From the NCBI GenBank assembly GCA_051859045.1, contig JBHYGK010000003.1, positions 19,014 to 83,013 of the forward strand: 64,000 bases of DNA, written 5' to 3'. Both the position numbers and the translations under genes were made by a program. Positions 43,175 to 52,400 of the stretch are shown in pieces. This DNA comes from JBHYGK01 sp051859045 (GTDB taxonomy: Bacteria; Pseudomonadota; Gammaproteobacteria; Xanthomonadales; Xanthomonadaceae). How positions within the stretch are numbered: position 1 is the stretch's first letter; every line of letters begins with the position of its first letter. The notes beneath the pieces are model-generated. The model saw only the letters and a program-made list of their open reading frames with translations. It was not told where the DNA came from and made no database searches.

Positions 43175-45424
43175 TCAGCCCGCCTCGACCCCGTCCACGC
43201 GCTGGAAGCCGCGCGGCAGCGCATGGCCGCGGCTGGCGCGGGCGCCGGCGTAGGCCTGCAGGTCGCTCCACTTCAGGATCAGCTTGCGCTGGCCGCAGAA
43301 CAGCGTCAGCTCGCCGCCCTGGCGGACGCTGGCCACGTGCGCCAGCACTTCCTCGCCGTCCTTGAGCTTGGCCGCGGGGATGTTGATGAGCTTGTTGCCC
43401 TTGCCCTTCTCCAACTCGGGCAGCTCGGCCAGCGGGAAGGCCAGCAGGTGGCCGGCGGTGGTGATGGCCACCAGCATGTCGGAGGCGGGGTCGGTGACCT
43501 GGGCCGGGCGCAGCACGCCGGCGCCGGCGTCCACGCTGAGCAGCTGCTTGCCGCTCTTGTTGCGGCCCACGAAGCTCTCGAAGCGGGTGACGAAGCCGTA
43601 GCCCGCGCCCGAGGCCAGCACGAAGCGCTGCTCGGCCTCGGCGGTGGCCAGCGCCACGAACGAGGCGCCCGGCGGCGTGGTGAAGCGGCCGGTCAGCGGC
43701 TCGCCGTTGCCGCGCGCCGAGGGCAGGGTGTGGGTGAGGGTGGAGTAGGCGCGGCCGGTGTCGTCGAGCGCCGCCACCTGCCAGGTGCTGCGGCCGCGCA
43801 CGGCCTGCAGCAGCGCGTCGCCGTCGCGGTAGCTGAGGTTGGCGGCGTCGACCTCGTGGCCCTTGGCCGCGCGCGCCCAGCCCTTGGCCGAGAGCACCAC
43901 GGTCATCGGCTCGCTGGGCACCAGGTCGGTCTCGGAGATGGCCTTGGCCTCGCCGCGCGCCACCAGCGGGCTGCGGCGCGCGTCGCCGAACTTCTTGGCG
44001 TCCGCCAGCAGCTCGTCCTTGACCAGCTTCTTGAGCTTGGCCGGCGAGGCCAGCTGGGCCTGGATGACGGCGCGCTCCTTGGCCAGCGCGTCCTGCTCGC
44101 CGCGGATCTTCATCTCCTCCAGTCGCGCCAGCTGCTTGAGCTTGGTCTCGAGGATGTACTCCGCCTGCTCCTCGCTGAGCCCGAAGCGCGCCATCAGCAC
44201 GTCCTTGGGCTCGTCCTCGGTGCGGATGATGCGGATGACCTCGTCGAGGTTCAGGAACGCGACCAGCAGGCCCTCGAGCAGGTGCAGGCGGCGCTCGACC
44301 TTGCCGAGGCGGTGCTCGAGGCGGCGGCGGACGGTGGTGGTGCGGAACACCAGCCACTCCGCCAGCAGGTCGCGCAGCTGGCGCACCCGCGGGCGGCCGT
44401 CGAGGCCGATGATGTTGAAGTTCACCCGGAAGCTCTTCTCGAGGTCCGTGGTGGCGAAGAGGTGGTCCATCAGCTGCTCGGCGTCCACGCGGTTGGAGCG
44501 CGGGATCAGCACGATGCGGGTGGCGTTGAGGTGGTCGGACTCGTCGCGGATGTCCTCCAGCCACGGCAGCTTCTTGGCGCGCATCTGCTGCGCGATCTGC
44601 TCGATCACCTTGCCCGGGCTGACCTGGTAGGGCAGCGCGGTGATGACGAAGTTGTTGTGCTCGCGCGTCCAGGTGGCGCGGGCGCGCACGCTGCCGTGGC
44701 CGGTCTCGTAGATCTTCCGCAGGTCGGCGGCGGGCGTGATGATCTCCGCCTCGGTCGGGTAGTCCGGGCCGCGGATGTGCTCGCAGAGGTCGCGGGTGGT
44801 GGCGTCGGGATCGTCCAGCAGGCGCACGCAGGCGCTCACGACCTCGTTGAGGTTGTGCGGCGGCACGTCGGTGGCCATGCCCACCGCGATGCCGGTGGTG
44901 CCGTTGAGCAGCAGGTGCGGCAGGCGCGCGGGCAGCCAGGTGGGCTCCTCGAGCGTGCCGTCGAAGTTCGGCGTCCAGTCGACCGTGCCCTGGCCGAGCT
45001 CGCCCAGCAGCACCTCGGCGATCGGGGTGAGCTTGGACTCGGTGTAGCGCATGGCCGCGAACGACTTCGGGTCGTCGCTGGAGCCGAAGTTGCCCTGGCC
45101 CTCGATCAGCGGGTAGCGGTAGGAGAAGGGCTGGGCCATCAGCACCAGCGCCTCGTAGCACGCGCTGTCGCCGTGCGGGTGGAACTTGCCGATGACGTCG
45201 CCGACGGTGCGCGCGGACTTCTTGGGCTTGGCCGCGGCGTTGAGGCCGAGCTCGCTCATCGCGTAGATGATCCGGCGCTGCACCGGCTTCAGGCCGTCGC
45301 CCAGGAAGGGCAGCGCGCGGTCGAGCACCACGTACATCGAGTAGTCGAGGTAGGCGCGCTCGGCGTACTCGCGCAGCGGGATCTGCTCGAAGCCGTGGTA
45401 GGCGGGGCGGGTCAGGTCGGACAT
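43175..45424 (-). CDS. parC: DNA topoisomerase IV subunit A
   Basis: ParC cuts and rejoins DNA during decatenation, with ParE(topo). The 749-residue protein has LDYSMYVVLDRALPFLGDGLKPVQRRI, GDVIGKFHPHGDSACYEALV (quinolone-resistance region with Ser and Glu at the usual wild-type positions), the catalytic Tyr in AAMRYTESKLTPIAEVLL, and a C-terminal domain of beta-pinwheel repeats (VLSAKGWARAAKGHEV, YGFVTRFESFVGRNKSGKQLL). The length fits ParC rather than GyrA. No parE topoisomerase gene is adjacent. Confidence 0.97.
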   Translation of the reverse strand: MSDLTRPAYHGFEQIPLREYAERAYLDYSMYVVLDRALPFLGDGLKPVQRRIIYAMSELGLNAAAKPKKSARTVGDVIGKFHPHGDSACYEALVLMAQPFSYRYPLIEGQGNFGSSDDPKSFAAMRYTESKLTPIAEVLLGELGQGTVDWTPNFDGTLEEPTWLPARLPHLLLNGTTGIAVGMATDVPPHNLNEVVSACVRLLDDPDATTRDLCEHIRGPDYPTEAEIITPAADLRKIYETGHGSVRARATWTREHNNFVITALPYQVSPGKVIEQIAQQMRAKKLPWLEDIRDESDHLNATRIVLIPRSNRVDAEQLMDHLFATTDLEKSFRVNFNIIGLDGRPRVRQLRDLLAEWLVFRTTTVRRRLEHRLGKVERRLHLLEGLLVAFLNLDEVIRIIRTEDEPKDVLMARFGLSEEQAEYILETKLKQLARLEEMKIRGEQDALAKERAVIQAQLASPAKLKKLVKDELLADAKKFGDARRSPLVARGEAKAISETDLVPSEPMTVVLSAKGWARAAKGHEVDAANLSYRDGDALLQAVRGRSTWQVAALDDTGRAYSTLTHTLPSARGNGEPLTGRFTTPPGASFVALATAEAEQRFVLASGAGYGFVTRFESFVGRNKSGKQLLSVDAGAGVLRPAQVTDPASDMLVAITTAGHLLAFPLAELPELEKGKGNKLINIPAAKLKDGEEVLAHVASVRQGGELTLFCGQRKLILKWSDLQAYAGARASRGHALPRGFQRVDGVEAG

Positions 45425-45454
45425 CGGGGGCGGCTCGTGGATCGTGGACCCCGG

Positions 45455-45460
45455 ATTCTA
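45455..45460 (-). promoter_or_regulatory. -10 box of parC
   Basis: TAGAAT on minus (five of six consensus bases) lies 30 nt before ATG 45424. No recognisable -35 hexamer. Confidence 0.4.
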
Positions 45461-45524
45461 GGCCACCCGGGGCCCCCGTGCCCCGTCGGGCGCCCCGGGC
45501 CCGGCCCGGCGCGCCCCGCGGGCC

Positions 45525-46211
45525 TCAGTCGCGGACCACGAATTGCGCCCGGCAGCCGTTGTCGACGTAGATCGCGTGGCCGTCGTAGCCCCAGTCGCGG
45601 CCGAAGCGGCAGTCCGCCCGCGACAGCTGGCGCTGGATGTCGACCCGGCCGCGGCCCACCCGGGCGGGGCAGGAGCGGTAGTGGCCGTCCTCGGAGGCGC
45701 AGGTGACCAGGGTCTGGCCGCCCCCGCCGCCGCCGGTGGGCAGGCGGGCGTCGTCCCAGCGGTCGTCGTCGCGGTAGCGGTCGTCGTAGCGGTAGCGGTC
45801 GTCCTGGCGATAGCGCTCGTCGTCGCGGCGGCGGTCGTCCTCGTGTCGGTCGTGGTTGGCGGCGATGGCCGCGGCGCCGATCAGCGCCACCGCGATCGCG
45901 GCGGCCGCGTGGTCGTCGTGCGAGGCGGAGCCGTGGCGGCCGCCGTCGTCGAGCTCGAACTCCGCGCGGCAGCCGTTGGCCACCCAGACGCCGCGGCGGT
46001 CGTAGCCCCAGCTCTCGTCCTGGCGGCAGGCGGCCCGGCTGAGCTGGTGGCTCAGGCGCACCCCGTTGCGGGTGTCGGCGGGACAGTAGCGGTGCTGGCC
46101 GTCGTCGGAGGCGCAGGTGATGCGCTCGGCGGCGTGGGCCAGGCCGGGGGCGGCGCCGAGCCCGACGGCGATGGCCAGGGCGGTGGCGGAGAGGGTCGTG
46201 AGGATGCGCAT
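45525..46211 (-). CDS. Secreted protein with two DUF3011-type repeats
   Basis: A 228-residue protein with a signal peptide ending GLAHAAE. Two homologous domains (residues about 30-88 and 165-226) share the pattern TCASxDGxxRxCPA, LSRAxCRxxxxWGYD, VxNGCRAxF with four conserved Cys each, so two disulfides per domain are likely. Between them lie an Ala-rich hydrophobic stretch (AAAAIAVALIGAAAIAA) and a tract of Asp/Arg/Tyr repeats (residues about 120-155) that is probably disordered. The domain resembles DUF3011, whose function is unknown. It follows the EF-hand gene by 3 bp and should be co-expressed with it. Confidence 0.8.
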   Translation of the reverse strand: MRILTTLSATALAIAVGLGAAPGLAHAAERITCASDDGQHRYCPADTRNGVRLSHQLSRAACRQDESWGYDRRGVWVANGCRAEFELDDGGRHGSASHDDHAAAAIAVALIGAAAIAANHDRHEDDRRRDDERYRQDDRYRYDDRYRDDDRWDDARLPTGGGGGGQTLVTCASEDGHYRSCPARVGRGRVDIQRQLSRADCRFGRDWGYDGHAIYVDNGCRAQFVVRD

Positions 46212-46214
46212 GGC

Positions 46215-46634
46215 TTACTCCCCGGCCCCACCCGTCCATTCGGACAGGTCGAGGTGGCCGTCATGGTTGGCGTCGGCGGCGTCGAACTGCGCGCGCAGCG
46301 CGTTCTGGAAGCCCTCGGAGGTGACCACGCCCGGGACCGCGGGCGTGCCGTCGGCGGCGACGGCGGGCGGATGCTCGCGGCCGGCGATGCGGCCGTCGGC
46401 GTCCACGTCGAGCAGGTGGAAGACCTCGACGCCGAGGTTGCGGAACTCCTCGAAGTCCACCCGCGCGTCGGCGTTGGTGTCGGCATGGGCGAAGTCGGTG
46501 GCCGGATCGCGCGGGGCGTCGGCCTGCGCCGCGGCGAGGCCGGGCAGGGCGAGCAGGGCGGCGATGGCGAGCGCGGCGGCGAGGCGATGGCGGTGGCGCG
46601 GGGCTCCCCCGAGCCCGGGTGCGTGCGGTTGCAT
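46215..46634 (-). CDS. Secreted EF-hand protein
   Basis: A 139-residue protein with a signal peptide (LAAALAIAALLALPGLAAAQ) and three EF-hand-like loops: DTNADARVDFEEF, DVDADGRIAGREH and DANHDGHLDLSEW. The first and third have good Asp/Asn spacing and a final Glu for calcium; the second ends in a less typical RE. It probably binds calcium in the periplasm or outside. A GGGAG site lies before the start. Role unknown; it forms an operon with the DUF3011 gene. Confidence 0.82.
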   Translation of the reverse strand: MQPHAPGLGGAPRHRHRLAAALAIAALLALPGLAAAQADAPRDPATDFAHADTNADARVDFEEFRNLGVEVFHLLDVDADGRIAGREHPPAVAADGTPAVPGVVTSEGFQNALRAQFDAADANHDGHLDLSEWTGGAGE

Positions 46635-46778
46635 CTGGCGTGTCTCCCCTGGGCGGGCGCGAAGGCCATGCCGCGGCGGGGGCGCCCTGGCCCCGCCGAG
46701 GTGGACGCTAGCGCAGCCTCGTCGCGGCCGCTACCCTGCCGGCCCGGCGCCGCGGCGTCCCGTCCCCGAGCGCCCCCG

Positions 46779-47342
46779 ATGAGCCGTCCCCCCAAGGTCC
46801 CCGCCGGCCCCACCCCCGAGGCCGTGGCCGGCTTCTGGCGCGACGCCGGCCCCGAGCGCTGGTTCACCAAGGACCTCAACTTCGACCGCGCGCTGGGCGC
46901 GCGCTTCCATGCCGCGCACTTCCAGGCCGCCGGCCGCGAGTTCGACGCCTGGAACGCCTCGCCCGAGGGCGCGCTGGCGCTGCAGGTGCTGCTCGACCAG
47001 GTGCCGCGCAACCTCTTCCGCGGCAGCGCGCACGCCTTCGCCACCGATCCGCTGGCCCGGCACTTCGCGCTGGCCGCCATCGACGCGGGCCTGGACGCCG
47101 GCGTCGAGCCCGCGCTGCGGCCGTTCTGCTACATGGCGCTGATGCACGCCGAGGACCTGGCCCTGCAGGAGCGCTCGGTGGCGCTGTTCGAGGCGCTGGG
47201 CGGGCCGTCGCTGCCGCATGCCGTCGAGCACCGCGACATCATCCGGCGCTTCGGCCGCTTCCCGCACCGCAACCCGCTGCTGGGCCGCGTGAGCACGGCC
47301 GAGGAGCTCGACTTCCTGAAGGGCGGCGGCTTCGCGGGCTGA
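46779..47342 (+). CDS. DUF924 family protein
   Basis: A 187-residue helical protein: VAGFWRDAGPERWFTKDLNFDRAL, ALQVLLDQVPRNLFRGSAHAFATD, FCYMALMHAEDLALQERSVALFE and HRDIIRRFGRFPHRNPLLGR. These are the conserved blocks of DUF924, a TPR-like family of unknown function widespread in proteobacteria. ATG 46779 is chosen because the conserved region starts about 15 residues later. It converges with the ABC exporter 12 bp away. Confidence 0.9.
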   Translation: MSRPPKVPAGPTPEAVAGFWRDAGPERWFTKDLNFDRALGARFHAAHFQAAGREFDAWNASPEGALALQVLLDQVPRNLFRGSAHAFATDPLARHFALAAIDAGLDAGVEPALRPFCYMALMHAEDLALQERSVALFEALGGPSLPHAVEHRDIIRRFGRFPHRNPLLGRVSTAEELDFLKGGGFAG

Positions 47343-47354
47343 GCCGCGCCCCCC

Positions 47355-49229
47355 TCAGTCCGCGGCCGCGGCCTTCTCGGACTGCTGCAGCCGCCACATG
47401 CCGGCGTAGCGCCCGTCCTGGGCCAGCAGCTGGCCGTGGGTGCCGCGCTCGACCACCCGGCCCTGGTCCATCACCAGGATCTCGTCGGCGTCCATCACGG
47501 TGGACAGGCGATGCGCGATCACCAGCGTGGTGCGGCCGCGCTGGATGCGGTCGAGCTCGGCCTGGATCGCGCGCTCGCTGCGGGAGTCCAGCGCGCTGGT
47601 GGCCTCGTCGAAGATCAGGATGGCCGGGTCCTTGAGCAGCGCGCGCGCGATCGCCACGCGCTGCTTCTCGCCGCCGCTGAGCTTCAGGCCGCGCTCGCCG
47701 ACCGGGCTGTCGTAGCCGTCGGGCAGCGCGGCGATGAAGTCGTGGATGTGCGCGGCGCGCGCGGCGGCCTCGACCTCGGCGTCGCTGGCGTCGGGCCGGC
47801 CGTAGCGGATGTTGTAGCGGATGGAGTCGTTGAACAGCACGGTGTCCTGCGGGACGATCGCGATCGCCGCGCGCACCGAGTCCTGGGTCCAGTCGCGCAG
47901 GTCGACGCCGTCGATGCTGATGCGCCCGGCCTCGACGTCGTAGAAGCGGTACAGCAGCCGCGCCAAGGTGCTCTTGCCGCTGCCGGAGTGCCCCACCACC
48001 GCCACCGTGCCGCCGGCGGGGATGGTGAAGTCCACGCCGTGCAGGATCACGCGCCGCGGGTCGTAGCCGAACACCACGCCCTCGAACGCCACCACCGGGC
48101 GGCGGGTGGCGAGTGCCTTGGCGCCCGGCCGGTCCTGCACCTCGCGCTCCTCGTCGAGCAGGCCCCACAGGCGTTCGATGTTCGTCAGCGCCTGCTTGAC
48201 CTCGCGGTACATCATGCCGAGGAAGTTCAGCGGGCCCGCCAGCTGGATCAGGTAGGCGTTCACCAGCACCAGGTCGCCGACCGTCAGCTCGCCCGCCACC
48301 ACGCCCGAGGCCGCGCGCCACATCAGCGCGGTGACGCCGGCGGTGATGATGGCGTTCTGGCCGATGTTGAGCGCGGCGAGGGTCTTGTAGCTGGTGACGT
48401 CGGCCTCTTCCTTGCGCTGCAGGCTGGCGTCGTAGCGCCGGGCCTCGTGCTCCTCGTTGTTGAAGTACTTCACCGTCTCGTAGTTGAGCAGCGAGTCCAC
48501 CGCGCTGGCGCTGGCGGCGGTGTCGGCCTCGACGGAGGCGCGGTAGAACTTCGTGCGCCACTCGGTGACGCGGATGGTCCAGGCCACGTAGGCCAGCAGC
48601 GTGATGCCGGTGATCACCGCGAAGCCCGAGTCGTACAGCGTCACCAGCACGATGGTCACCAGCGTGACTTCGAGGATGGTCGGGAAGATGGTGTACAGCG
48701 TCCAGTCGAGCAGGTCGGAGATGGCGCTGCCGCCGCGCTCGACGTCGCGCGACACGCCGCCGGTGCGCCGCCCCAGGTGGAAGCGCAGGCTGAGCGCGTG
48801 CAGGTGGCGGAACACCTTGAGCATCACCGTGCGTGCGCTGCGCGCCATCACGCGCGCGAACACGATCTGCCGGACCTCGGTGAACACCCGCTCGCCCAGC
48901 CGCGCCGCGCCGTAGGCCAGCAGCAGGCTGACCGGCAGCACCAGCGCGATGGCCTCCGGGCCGGTGGGCAGGGCCAGGCCGTCGACCAGCCGCTTCATGA
49001 TCATCGGCACCGTCAGGCCGGCCAGCTTGGCCAGCACCAGCGCGCCCAGCGCCAGCGTGATGCGGCCCCAGTAAGGCTTGAGGAAGGGGACCAGGGTGGC
49101 GACGACGACGCGCGCGGGGCGCGAGGCGTGCGGGCTGCTGGGCGGGGCGGACGCGAGCGGGGCGTCGGGGGCGGCGTCCGGGGACGGCGCATCGGCCGCG
49201 GGCGGCGGCGGGGTGGGGGAGCTGGACAT
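47355..49229 (-). CDS. ABC exporter of the Atm1/heavy-metal type
   Basis: A 624-residue half-transporter with an N-terminal Pro/Ala-rich tail, six membrane helices and a C-terminal nucleotide-binding domain. Walker A is VGHSGSGKSTLARLLYRFYD, the Q loop is AIVPQDTVLFNDSI, the signature is LKLSGGEKQRVAIARALL, Walker B ILIFDEATSALD, H loop VIAHRLSTV. FHLGRRTGGVSRDVERG and the helix-5 YETVKYFNNEEHEARRYD are landmarks of the Atm1 class, which exports glutathione or sulfur compounds and protects from metals. ATG 49229 lacks a clear Shine-Dalgarno; ATG 49319 in the same frame is the alternative. Confidence 0.92.
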   Translation of the reverse strand: MSSSPTPPPPAADAPSPDAAPDAPLASAPPSSPHASRPARVVVATLVPFLKPYWGRITLALGALVLAKLAGLTVPMIMKRLVDGLALPTGPEAIALVLPVSLLLAYGAARLGERVFTEVRQIVFARVMARSARTVMLKVFRHLHALSLRFHLGRRTGGVSRDVERGGSAISDLLDWTLYTIFPTILEVTLVTIVLVTLYDSGFAVITGITLLAYVAWTIRVTEWRTKFYRASVEADTAASASAVDSLLNYETVKYFNNEEHEARRYDASLQRKEEADVTSYKTLAALNIGQNAIITAGVTALMWRAASGVVAGELTVGDLVLVNAYLIQLAGPLNFLGMMYREVKQALTNIERLWGLLDEEREVQDRPGAKALATRRPVVAFEGVVFGYDPRRVILHGVDFTIPAGGTVAVVGHSGSGKSTLARLLYRFYDVEAGRISIDGVDLRDWTQDSVRAAIAIVPQDTVLFNDSIRYNIRYGRPDASDAEVEAAARAAHIHDFIAALPDGYDSPVGERGLKLSGGEKQRVAIARALLKDPAILIFDEATSALDSRSERAIQAELDRIQRGRTTLVIAHRLSTVMDADEILVMDQGRVVERGTHGQLLAQDGRYAGMWRLQQSEKAAAAD

Positions 49230-49461
49230 GGCCGCCAGCGTGGGGCCGCGGGGGCCGGGACTCAAGCGGCGGCGGGGCGCGACGCATCCGGGGTCGGAGT
49301 CGGTCGTGTTCGAGAACATCCGGAGCCGCCGCGGCTAAACTGGAGCCCCGCGAACCGTGTCACGCGCCGTGGGTCCCGGGCCCTGGCGATCGTCGCCGTG
49401 GGTGCCGGGCGGAACGAAGGAACCGGGAGGGGCGTGGCCTCCCATCAAGGACGATCATCGA

Positions 49462-52400
49462 ATGGCTTTCCGCCCCGCTATGTCCGTGGCCTTCCGGGCC
49501 TTGCTGACGCTGGTCCTGTTCGCGCAGGCGCTTGATGCCGGGGCTGTCGCGGTCCCGCCCGATCCCGCCTGGCGTGCGATCGCTGGGCCGGCGGTCGGCG
49601 AGGGCGCCGTGCTGTCCGTCGAGGACGGCGCGGGCGGCGTGTTCATCGCGGCCGAGCGACAGCTCGCTGACGGCACCGCGAGGACCAGCATCCACCATTG
49701 GGACGGCGTGACCTGGCGAGCGCTCGGCACCGAGCTGGCCGGCACGGCGGCGGCCTTCGTGGTGGATCCGCGCGACCGCGAGGTGCTCGTGGGCGGGGAC
49801 TTCGCGTTGCGCGCTAGTGGGCCGCGGGTGAACCTGGCCAGGTTCCGTGCAGGCGCCTGGCAGCCCGTCGCGGGTGTCGGGAGCCCTGTGACCGCGCTCG
49901 CTTGGGAGGCGCGCCGCGAGCGGTTCTACGTCGGCCTCGGGCGTCCGGCCACGGCCCAAGCCCCGATCCTGCTGGCGCTCGATGGCAACACCCTGGCGCC
50001 CTTGCCGCTGCGGGGCAGGCCATCGTCCCTGGACAGCAGCCGCATCGCCAGCATCGTCATCCGTCCGGATCTCGACATGACCTACGTCGGGGGCGCGTTC
50101 CTGCTCGCGACCGGGGAGGGGGACGAGGTCGCGAGCGTGGCCCAGTTCGATGGCGCGACGTGGAGCGCGCTTCCGCCGGGCGCCGGAATCGGCGAGGCGG
50201 GCGGAGTCATGGTGTGGGAGGCATCGAGCGGGACGCTGCTGGCGGCGTCCGTCAGTGGCTGGAGTCCACTCGCGCTGAAGCGCTGGAACGGCGAGGCTTG
50301 GTCGGAGGTGGCTCCTGCGATCGAGGACGCGAGGGCCGTGGCCGTGTCCCCGCGGGGCGGCGTGGTCGTCGGCCACGGGCGGGGCGGCGACAACGGGGAG
50401 TCCTTCGGACACGTCAGCGTGCTGGGCAGCGACGGCTGGAGGCGGCTCCCGGTCACGGTGGGGAGTGGACGCCATCGGCTGGGCTGGATCGGCTCGCGGA
50501 TCCTGCTGATGGGGCATGTCCGGATCGAGCAGGACGGCGAGGACTACTCGCCGCTCAGCCTCTGGGATGGCTTGCGCTGGGGCAGCGCGGGATCGCGGAC
50601 GACAGCGGCGGCGCCGCTCCGGGCCGATGAAGGGGGCGGCGGCGGGACGTCGCGCCTGGGCGGGCCCACGGCGCTCGCCTGGGGGCCTGATGGCGTGCTT
50701 TATGCCGGGGGCTTGGGGCTCGTCGACGGTCGCCGGGCGCCGCCGATGGCGCGCTGGGGCGGCCGGCTGTGGTCCCAGCCGTCGAGGGGCCTGACCTCCG
50801 GGCGCGTCACGGCACTGGTGCGCGATGACGCCACGGCCTCGATGATCGTCGCGGGCGAGGCGCTCAGGGCCGGTTCGACGAGCCTCCCAGCGGTGGTCCG
50901 CTGGCGCGACGGGCTGTGGGAGCCGATCGGAGAGTTCCCCAGCTCGGGCGTAAGCGTCGGGGCCGTCGTCCCGGTGCCCGCGACTCAGGAGATTTACGTC
51001 GCGTGGAACGACTGGAGCTCCACGTGGCGGATCAGCCGCTGGACGGGGACGGCGTGGCAGGAGCTTCCCGTCACGCTCAGCGGTGACTTCAGGAGCATGG
51101 CCGTCGACCCCGCGACGGGCCAGCTCTTCGTGGGCGGCCGTTTGGCTTCGAGCTGGGGCGGGGATGCACCGGTGCTCCGGATCGTCGGAAGCGTCGTGAC
51201 GCCGCTTGGCGCCGGCGCCGAATCGGCCACCGCGGGCGTTCTGCACTGGGATGCCGAGAGCGGACGCCTCTGGGCTGGCCTGGATGGTGCGGTGTCGCAG
51301 TGGACCGGCAGCGAATGGGAACCCATTGGCACCGGTTCCCCGCGCGGCGCGCGGGTCCTGTTGCCGATGCCCGGCGGCGGGATCCTCGCGGCGGGCCGGC
51401 CGGGAAGTGAACCTGCCGATGGCGCCCCGCCCGGCATCGCGCGCTGGGACGGTGCCGCTTGGGTGCCGTTCGGTCCGGGCTTTGGGATGTCTGGCGATCC
51501 GGCGATCGGGGCGTCCGCGGCCGCGATTTCCCCAGACGGCGCCTGGCTCGCGGTCGGCGGCCACTTGCAGTCCATCGCCGGCCACCCCGGCGCGATCGCG
51601 ATGACGCGGCTAGGCGCCACTGCGAACCGGCTGCCTAGGTTCACGGAAGGTCCGGTGCTGTCGGGCGTGCCGCGCGTTGGCGGATGGATGACGGTCAGGA
51701 GGGCCGCTGTGGATCCCGACGGTCGGGTCGTCAGGTTCGGTTACCAGTGGCTGCGCGATGGCATGCCGATCCGCGGAGCCATTGACCAGTCCTACAGGGT
51801 GGAGGCGGATGACGTGGGGACCCGGCTGTCGGCCCTGGTCTTCGCAAGCGATGGCATCGACGACGTCGTGGGCTACACCGAGGCCGTGCAGGTGGCGAGC
51901 CCTTCGGACAACTCCGCCCCCAACTTCCTCGGGGTTCCGGCCATCTCCGGGAATGCGTCCGCCGGCTACGTGCTGACGCTCGGCGGCCTCGACGCCGAGG
52001 ATGCCGATGGCGATCGCGTGAGCACGGCCATCGAGTGGACCCTCGATGGCTGGGCGATCTCGGGCCAGACCGGGACCACCCTCGCGGTGCCCACCGGCTG
52101 GATCGGCCGCAGCATCGGCGCCCGCGTGACGATCAGCGACGGCGAGCGGCAAACCTCGCGGCTCGCGCGCCCGGTGGTCGTGGCCAATGCCCCGCCAATC
52201 GCGAGAAGCGACGGCGTGGTCTCTCCGCTGCGCCCCAGCCTCGTGCTCCCGCGCTTTCTGCTGGCCAACGACACGGATAACGACGGCCACGCCCTGGTAG
52301 CGTCGCTGGTGACCGGTCCCGCGCGCGGCGTCGCCGAGGTGCGGCCGGACGGCACGCTGTCCCTGTCCGGCCTGCCGGTGGACGCGCCTTACAACGACCT

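Noticed and set aside
45780..45850. Short tandem repeat with CGGTCGTCGTAGCGGTAG-like units
   Set aside because: It encodes the Asp/Arg/Tyr tract of the DUF3011 protein; it is coding low complexity rather than an independent repeat element.
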